A stretch of 5,684 nt of DNA from an uncultured Chryseolinea sp. (GTDB lineage: Bacteria > Bacteroidota > Bacteroidia > Cytophagales > Cyclobacteriaceae), in contig CAMLER010000370.1 in NCBI GenBank assembly GCA_946478915.1, forward strand, positions 1 through 5,684, given 5' to 3'. The stretch's first letter is position 1. Each line of letters opens with the position of its first letter. Below are positions 1 to 4,106 of this stretch, piece after piece. The translations under genes and the position numbers were made by a program. Below the pieces are notes generated by a model. The model saw only the letters and a program-made list of their open reading frames with translations, did no database searches and was not told the origin of the DNA.

Positions 1-357
1 GATAATCACGCTAAGCATGAACGTGGTTTTTCCAACTCCAAACACTGCACCTGCTACCTGATCGGCAACACCTAAGAGCGATTTCTGGATTGCCGATTTA
101 ATAATTCGGCCCAAGAGACCAACACTAACGACAATGATGACAAAAACCAAGGCAAATGCAAGGTAAGGCGCGACGGACGAATCAACCTTGTAATTCTGAC
201 CAATAAGAACCATCGCTTCCCCCATGAGTTTAAACCCACCAACGACTGCCAGTATTATTGCAATAAATGAAAAAAGGGAAAGAAGAAAACCGTCCTTATA
301 ACCGCCGTAAGCACCGGCAAGGATCATAACTGCAAGGACGATATCGACAGTGTTCAA
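1..357 (-). CDS. cvpA: CvpA family inner-membrane protein (3' end outside window)
   Basis: The reverse complement of 357-1 reads as an uninterrupted 119-codon frame running off the window edge. I start it at TTG (357-355), giving an N-terminus Met-Asn-Thr-Val-Asp-Ile that fits CvpA proteins, which typically begin just before a first hydrophobic helix with a conserved Asp. Hydrophobic segments lie at about residues 5-17, 22-40 and 62-82, and a fourth begins near 92 with a Gly-rich stretch (LLGVADQVAGAVFGVGK), the typical CvpA signature. Family proteins are about 160-190 residues, so roughly a third is missing. CvpA was named for colicin V production in E. coli and is linked to envelope homeostasis; its biochemical role is unknown. 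The start overlaps the yqeY stop by four bases (TTGA), so the two genes are probably co-transcribed and translationally coupled. No ATG lies near a suitable start in this frame. The family call is firm, the TTG start likely. Confidence 0.85.
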   Translation of the reverse strand, partial: MNTVDIVLAVMILAGAYGGYKDGFLLSLFSFIAIILAVVGGFKLMGEAMVLIGQNYKVDSSVAPYLAFALVFVIIVVSVGLLGRIIKSAIQKSLLGVADQVAGAVFGVGKTTFMLSVII

Positions 358-806
358 GTTGCCAATAATTTCTTCACCAATTCTGAAATAAGTTTGCCGT
401 CCGCTTTTCCAGAGAGAGCCTTTGTTGCAGTACCCATTACCTTTCCCATGTCCTGAGGGCCCTTTGCTCCAACTTGCTGGATAATATTCTTAAGCGCTTC
501 AGTAACTTCATTTTCGGATAACTGCTTTGGTAGATAACGGCTGATTACTTCTAATTGAAAATTCTCTCTCTCAGCTAACTCCGGTCTGCCTTGTTGCTGA
601 AATATTTCTGCTGACTCTTTTCGCTGCTTCACTGCTTTTTGCAAGAGTTTGTTTTCAGTGTCAGAAGAAATTTCACCGGTTGCACCTTTATCAGTCTCCG
701 CGAGTAATATTAATGACTTGATAGCGCGCAGGGCTTCAAGCTCTTCTTTGTTCTTGGCGAGCATGGCCTTCTTAATGTCATTATCAATTTGCTGCTTGAG
801 GCTCAT
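354..806 (-). CDS. yqeY: GatB/YqeY domain-containing protein
   Basis: A complete 150-residue protein, the normal length for stand-alone YqeY proteins (about 147-150). It starts Met-Ser-Leu-Lys and is mostly helical. Recognisable family blocks are LRAIKS (26-31), QRKESAEIF (61-69), YLPKQLSENE (91-100), GPQDMGKVMG (116-125) and GKADGKLIS (133-141). The C-terminal part resembles the tail domain of GatB, the tRNA-dependent amidotransferase subunit that contacts tRNA, so a tRNA-related role is often suggested, but stand-alone YqeY has no settled function. It is soluble and probably cytoplasmic. The ATG at 806-804 has no Shine-Dalgarno sequence, only an A/T-rich leader, as is usual in Bacteroidota. 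It is divergent from pdxJ across a 70-bp gap and overlaps cvpA downstream. I found no convincing minus-strand promoter in the gap. Confidence 0.93.
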   Translation of the reverse strand: MSLKQQIDNDIKKAMLAKNKEELEALRAIKSLILLAETDKGATGEISSDTENKLLQKAVKQRKESAEIFQQQGRPELAERENFQLEVISRYLPKQLSENEVTEALKNIIQQVGAKGPQDMGKVMGTATKALSGKADGKLISELVKKLLAT

Positions 807-817
807 AGTTAAATTTG
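788..817 (+). promoter_or_regulatory. Predicted Bacteroidota-type promoter for pdxJ
   Basis: TTTG at 788-791 and TAAATTTG at 810-817 match the -33 (TTG) and -7 (TAnnTTTG) elements of the Bacteroidota primary sigma factor, separated by 18 bp. Transcription would start near 820-824, leaving a leader of about 55 bases before the pdxJ ATG at 877. The -33 element lies inside the first codons of the divergent yqeY gene. The match is by eye; single -7 matches also occur by chance in A/T-rich DNA, so the support is the pairing plus position. Confidence 0.5.
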
Positions 818-876
818 TTAGTGTAAATTTCGCAACGAATTAGTTACCCGATCGAGACGAATATCAATTAAATCTT

Positions 877-1611
877 ATGACAAGACTAAGTGTCAATATT
901 AATAAAATTGCAACACTCCGAAATGCACGCGGTGGAAATAATCCCGATGTAGTTAAGACGGCGCAAGATTGCGAGCGCTTTGGGGCGGAAGGGATTACTG
1001 TACATCCACGGCAAGACGAACGTCACATCAGGTATAGCGATGTCATGGCTCTTCGCGGAGTCGTCAAAACTGAATTTAATATCGAAGGATATCCGGACGA
1101 ACGTTACCTGAAGATTATTGAGCAAGTAAGACCAGCTCAAGCTACACTCGTCCCCGATCCACCACATGCAATTACATCAAATGCCGGCTGGGATACTTTG
1201 TCGAACGAAAGTTTTTTACGCGACATCGTTGCGCAAATAAAATCTCATGGCGTAAGGGTTTCTATTTTTGTGGATCCGGTCCCTCGGATGGTAGAAGGAG
1301 CAAAACGGGCAAATGCAGATCGTATAGAGTTGTATACGGAGCCTTATGCTCACGAATTTTTGGTAAACAAAGAAGTAGCCATCAAGCCCTACCAGGAAAG
1401 CGCTTCAGTTGCGCATGACGCTGGCCTTGGTATCAATGCGGGGCACGATCTATCGCTGGAGAATCTGAATTTTTTCGCTCAGAATATTGCCCACCTGGAT
1501 GAAGTCTCGATAGGACATGCGCTCATTTGTGATGCACTGTATTATGGTTTGGAAAACACAATCCAGTTATACCTGCGCGAACTCAACAGGACAACCAAAT
1601 TTTTCACTTGA
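877..1611 (+). CDS. pdxJ: Pyridoxine 5'-phosphate synthase
   Basis: A full-length 244-residue PdxJ (E. coli 243). The enzyme condenses 1-deoxy-D-xylulose 5-phosphate with 3-amino-2-oxopropyl phosphate to make pyridoxine 5'-phosphate, the ring-closing step of the DXP-dependent vitamin B6 pathway; it is a cytoplasmic TIM barrel. The N-terminal strand motif VNINKIATLRNARGG covers residues 6-20. Aligning with E. coli, the catalytic residues are present: His43 (in ITVHPR), Glu70 (in FNIEGYP) and His190 (in NAGHDL). Substrate-binding Asn7, Arg18, Arg45, His50, Thr100 and Gly213-His214 are also kept. The E. coli Asp-His pair that helps bind DXP is Asn9-Lys10 here, which I recall as usual for Bacteroidota PdxJ. 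The ATG at 877 has no Shine-Dalgarno sequence; the start is set by the family N-terminus. A putative promoter lies at 788-817. No other B6 gene is visible nearby. Confidence 0.97.
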   Translation: MTRLSVNINKIATLRNARGGNNPDVVKTAQDCERFGAEGITVHPRQDERHIRYSDVMALRGVVKTEFNIEGYPDERYLKIIEQVRPAQATLVPDPPHAITSNAGWDTLSNESFLRDIVAQIKSHGVRVSIFVDPVPRMVEGAKRANADRIELYTEPYAHEFLVNKEVAIKPYQESASVAHDAGLGINAGHDLSLENLNFFAQNIAHLDEVSIGHALICDALYYGLENTIQLYLRELNRTTKFFT

Positions 1612-1635
1612 TTTAGGATCAGCTACCTATCTTTG
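1608..1635 (+). promoter_or_regulatory. Predicted Bacteroidota-type promoter for the TPM gene cluster
   Basis: TTG at 1608-1610, overlapping the pdxJ stop codon, is followed after 17 bp by TATCTTTG at 1628-1635, an exact TAnnTTTG match. Transcription would start near 1640, about a dozen bases before the ATG at 1654, giving a very short leader. This placement suggests the cluster from 1654 onward can be expressed independently of pdxJ. Read by eye; the -7 match is strong and the spacing is at the short end of the accepted range. Confidence 0.55.
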
Positions 1636-1653
1636 ACAACAAACCGTTCGTAA

Positions 1654-2313
1654 ATGAACCTAAAACAAAAACTAAGTGACAATGACCTGCAGCGGATCAA
1701 AGCTGCGGTTACAAAAGCGGAAGAAAAAATTTCGGGTGAAATTGTGCCGGTGATTGTTGAACGAAGCAGCGACTATGTCATTGCAAATTACAAGGCAAGT
1801 ATTATCGTCGCGGCATTTTCATTTCTGTTGATGGTTCTTTTGGATCGCTACGTTTTGGATGAAGCCACTAACACTTTGTTTTATGACCCTGCTTTTATTT
1901 TCGTGGTGGTCGCAGTTGGTGGTGTGATCGGTGCAGCCTTACCACATTTTTTCGAAGGGGTTAAACGAATGCTGGTTTCCCGGAGCTACCAGGATCTGAT
2001 GACTAAGCAAAGTGCTGAAAACGCATTTCTTGAAGAAGAGGTCTTTAATACGCGGCAACGGACGGGAATAATGATTTTCATATCATTTTTCGAACACGAG
2101 GTGATTGTCATGGCCGATCAGGGTATCAGCAAAGTGGTTGAGCAAAAGCAATGGGATCAACTAGTACAGGAAATCATAAAAAGCATTCGCCAGGGAAACA
2201 TAGTGGAAGCCCTTGAAAGAGGTATTCAAACGTGTGGAGACATTCTTCTTGAAAAAGGCTTTATCAAAACGGATGACGATACGAATGAACTGCACAATGA
2301 GCTCCGGGTTTAA
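1654..2313 (+). CDS. TPM-domain membrane protein with inserted transmembrane hairpin
   Basis: A 219-residue protein resembling membrane-bound TPM-family proteins (TLP18.3/Psb32/MOLO-1) often found beside YgcG-like proteins. There is no signal peptide. Residues 8-26 form a charged helix, followed by a strand-like segment GEIVPVIVERSSDY (28-41), then two hydrophobic helices at about 48-63 and 80-98. After them come FLEEEVFNTRQRTGIMIF (125-142), FFEHEVIVMADQGI (145-158) and an amphipathic helix at about 167-198, which look like the remaining TPM core strands and helix. The membrane hairpin thus interrupts the fold. The tail is acidic. Family function is unsettled: an acid phosphatase activity was reported for plant TLP18.3, but no catalytic residues can be assigned here. 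Because both ends lie on the same side of the hairpin and there is no signal peptide, the domain may face the cytoplasm. It lies 42 bp after pdxJ and 48 bp before the next TPM gene. Family call good, function unknown. Confidence 0.8.
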   Translation: MNLKQKLSDNDLQRIKAAVTKAEEKISGEIVPVIVERSSDYVIANYKASIIVAAFSFLLMVLLDRYVLDEATNTLFYDPAFIFVVVAVGGVIGAALPHFFEGVKRMLVSRSYQDLMTKQSAENAFLEEEVFNTRQRTGIMIFISFFEHEVIVMADQGISKVVEQKQWDQLVQEIIKSIRQGNIVEALERGIQTCGDILLEKGFIKTDDDTNELHNELRV

Positions 2314-2361
2314 CGCCATATTTAACTCGGCGCTTATTCATCGTGCTAAATTCGATTTGGC

Positions 2362-3114
2362 ATGAGAGGGTTTATGATCGCTTTTTTGATGGTCTTTGCC
2401 ATCGGTGCGAATAGCCAGCCCGATATTCCGGAGCATGGGGGCATCTGGGTCCATGATCTGGCCAATGTACTTTCGGCTGATGCAAAAGCAAGGCTGGAGA
2501 CAATACTTCGAGCGGAGCGCGACTCAACATCAAATCAGATTTCAGTCCTTGTCATAAGATCGCTTAATGGCGGATCGCTGGAAGAGTATTCATTGCGTGT
2601 AGCCGAGAAGTGGCAGCCTGGCCAGGCAGACAAAGATAATGGAGTGTTGCTGCTCATTGCAATCGACGACAGAAAAGTGAGAATTGAGGTTGGATACGGA
2701 TTGGAGGGTTCACTAACCGACGCCATGTCCAGCCGGATTATTCGAAATGAAATTGCCCCGAGGTTTCGAAATGGTGATTATGACGGTGGAGTTCAGGCGG
2801 CGGTAATGGCGATTATACAAACCATTGCCGGGGAGTATGTGAACGATGATCCACCGAGCAGGGAACAAAACGGCAGAGGCTCTCCTTTATTTACGATTTT
2901 AATTTTCATTATCATCATTGTACTCCTGTCGCGCAGAAATCGCGGTGGTGGTCGTGGTGGACACTGGTCATCGGGCAGGGGCTGGATCGGTCCGATTGGT
3001 ACCGGTGGCGCGTGGGGATCGCGCGGTGGCTTCGGTGGTAGTGGCGGCGGTGGTTTTGGCGGCTTTGGTGGCGGTGGAGGATTCGGCGGTGGAGGAGCCA
3101 GCGGATCATGGTAA
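2362..3114 (+). CDS. YgcG-like secreted/membrane TPM-domain protein, first copy
   Basis: A 250-residue protein. Residues 1-19 form a signal peptide (MRGF, hydrophobic core, cleavage near Ala-Asn-Ser-Gln). The TPM domain spans about 25-160, with the signature blocks DSTSNQI (54-60), YSLRVAEKW (76-84), DKDNGVLLLIA (90-100), RIEVGYGLEGSLTDA (107-121), SRIIRNEIAP (124-133) and DYDGGVQAA (139-147). One transmembrane helix lies at about 174-190, then basic residues and a glycine-rich tail (195-250) ending FGGGGASGSW. This layout predicts a periplasmic domain tethered to the inner membrane with the Gly-rich tail on the cytoplasmic side. Acidic residues in the Asp-Lys-Asp-Asn-Gly and Gly-Tyr-Gly-Leu-Glu-Gly regions are conserved in the family and have been associated with metal binding or phosphatase activity; activity here is unknown. 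I kept the ATG at 2362 over the one at 2374 because it supplies the Arg of the signal peptide n-region. It is a paralogue of the next gene. Confidence 0.87.
   Translation: MRGFMIAFLMVFAIGANSQPDIPEHGGIWVHDLANVLSADAKARLETILRAERDSTSNQISVLVIRSLNGGSLEEYSLRVAEKWQPGQADKDNGVLLLIAIDDRKVRIEVGYGLEGSLTDAMSSRIIRNEIAPRFRNGDYDGGVQAAVMAIIQTIAGEYVNDDPPSREQNGRGSPLFTILIFIIIIVLLSRRNRGGGRGGHWSSGRGWIGPIGTGGAWGSRGGFGGSGGGGFGGFGGGGGFGGGGASGSW
2518..2838 (+). repeat. Tandem gene duplication, TPM core unit 1
   Basis: Codes for residues 53-159 of the first YgcG-like protein and aligns without gaps to the 321 bases at 3360-3680, which code for residues 57-163 of the second. By hand count about 72 of 107 residues are identical. 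The DNA has diverged much more at third positions, so this is an old duplication rather than a recent one. Confidence 0.75.
2941..3108 (+). repeat. GGTGGC-rich low-complexity tract coding the glycine tail
   Basis: G-rich coding sequence made of repeated GGN codons with interspersed TTC/TTT, producing Gly-Gly-Phe and Gly-Gly-Gly-Gly units. It is internal to the gene at 2362-3114 and has a counterpart at 3976-4091. Such tracts give long spurious open frames on both strands. Confidence 0.7.
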
Positions 3115-3191
3115 CAGCAGCATTATCAGGTATGAAATCTGTGATAACACGGTTGACAAACACAAACTGCCTTTCGGGGAAGAGCAAAGCG

Positions 3192-4094
3192 ATGCACAAG
3201 GCCATTTATACGCTCGGGTTTTGTTTGATCTCATTCATTAACCTTTACGCGCAGTCGCAAAAGGCAATACCACAGCTTTGGGGTACAAGGGTCCATGATG
3301 ATGCAAAAATTCTCACACAGGAAACTGTGGATACTCTTGAGAAACAACTTGCCGCTTATGAAGACTCGACATCGAACCAAATCGCAATTCTCACTATTTC
3401 GTCACTCGATGGTGAGCCTATTGAAAATTATTCCCTGCGTGTAGCCGAAGAGTGGAAACTGGGTACTCAGGATAAAGATAATGGCGTGTTGTTGGTTATT
3501 GCTGTGGAGGATCATAAAATCCGTATCGAAGTAGGATATGGACTGGAGGGTGTGTTAACGGACGCAATTTGCAGTCGCATTATCAGGAATGAATTAGCTC
3601 CTGCCTTTAGACAAAACGACTATGATGAAGGGGTGAATAATGCAATACAAGCTATCATAAGTGCAATCGGGGGAGAATACGCATCGGGTGATTCCGATCA
3701 AATTGAGCTTGGTATTTTGCCAAGGATTCTTATTGGTCTTTTTATTTTCGGTATACTCGGTGCTTTTACTTTTATGGCCCTGATTATACCGGGGTGGGGT
3801 AGCTGGGTTCTTTATGTTTTTCTCATCCCTTTCTACGCCGCATTTCCCCACGTCGTTTTAGCTCCGGCTGTAGCGATGGCAGTTGGTGTGATTTATTTAG
3901 TCGGATTTCCTATTTTGAAATTGATTTCGAGAAATACGGGCTGGAGAAAGAAACTGGAGAAGAAAATGGGTAAGTCGGGGGGTCGTGGAGGCGGATGGTC
4001 ATCCGGATCTGGATGGTCCAGCGGTGGGTCGTCAGGAGGTTTTTCCGGAGGCGGTGGAAGCTTCGGTGGCGGCGGAAGTTCAGGTTCGTGGTAA
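3192..4094 (+). CDS. YgcG-like secreted/membrane TPM-domain protein, second copy
   Basis: A 300-residue protein if started at ATG 3192. That start gives a clean signal peptide (MHKAIYTLGF..., cleavage after Leu-Tyr-Ala, residue 20) and has a purine-rich GGGGAAGAG about 8-16 bases upstream. An in-frame ATG at 3108, overlapping the previous stop, would add 28 polar residues before the signal peptide and is unlikely. The TPM domain covers about 28-163, with DSTSNQI (58-64), YSLRVAEEW (80-88), DKDNGVLLVIA (94-104), RIEVGYGLEGVLTDA (111-125) and SRIIRNELAP (128-137). Unlike its neighbour, it has about three hydrophobic segments (176-199, 203-217, 221-245), then a basic stretch and a Gly/Ser-rich tail (262-300) ending FGGGGSSGSW. 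With three helices the tail would again be cytoplasmic. It lies 77 bp after its paralogue and 12 bp before the peptidase gene. Molecular function unknown. Confidence 0.85.
   Translation: MHKAIYTLGFCLISFINLYAQSQKAIPQLWGTRVHDDAKILTQETVDTLEKQLAAYEDSTSNQIAILTISSLDGEPIENYSLRVAEEWKLGTQDKDNGVLLVIAVEDHKIRIEVGYGLEGVLTDAICSRIIRNELAPAFRQNDYDEGVNNAIQAIISAIGGEYASGDSDQIELGILPRILIGLFIFGILGAFTFMALIIPGWGSWVLYVFLIPFYAAFPHVVLAPAVAMAVGVIYLVGFPILKLISRNTGWRKKLEKKMGKSGGRGGGWSSGSGWSSGGSSGGFSGGGGSFGGGGSSGSW
3360..3680 (+). repeat. Tandem gene duplication, TPM core unit 2
   Basis: Partner of 2518-2838; see that entry for the alignment. Similarity fades sharply outside these limits: the preceding roughly 30 residues share only scattered identities around Val-His-Asp, and the following membrane regions are unrelated in length and sequence until the glycine tail. 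Confidence 0.75.
3976..4091 (+). repeat. Glycine/serine-rich low-complexity coding tract
   Basis: Repeated GGN and TCN codons coding the Gly/Ser tail of the second YgcG-like protein. The last codons give FGGGG-S-SGSW, matching the end of the first copy's tail (FGGGG-A-SGSW) apart from one residue, although the DNA differs at many third positions. Confidence 0.65.
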
Positions 4095-4106
4095 ATCTTT
4101 TTGAAT

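Noticed and set aside
649..843. Plus-strand 64-codon frame opposite yqeY
   Set aside because: It is antisense to a complete conserved gene and Ser/Leu-rich in the way expected of a shadow frame.
807..876. Search for a yqeY promoter on the minus strand in the divergent gap
   Set aside because: No CAAAnnTA (reverse of TAnnTTTG) is present, so no minus-strand promoter is called although one probably exists in a weaker form.
1263..1270. TATTTTTG inside pdxJ, an exact TAnnTTTG match
   Set aside because: It is inside a coding sequence with no TTG 17-23 bp upstream and no gene start nearby; it is taken as a chance match.
2311..2336. Inverted repeat taacgcc / ggcg-c-tta after the first TPM gene, considered as a terminator
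   Set aside because: The stem is only seven pairs with a bulge and an 11-base loop, and there is no T-run after it; it is too weak to call a terminator.
2347..2354. TAAATTCG before the ATG at 2362, considered as a -7 promoter element
   Set aside because: It misses one base of TAnnTTTG, has no TTG at the right distance upstream, and would start transcription almost on the start codon.
2918..3241. Plus-strand 107-codon frame rich in Val and Ala over the glycine tail
   Set aside because: It is the +1 reading of the GGTGGC-rich tail of the gene at 2362-3114 and continues into a non-coding gap; it has no family resemblance and overlaps two well-supported genes.
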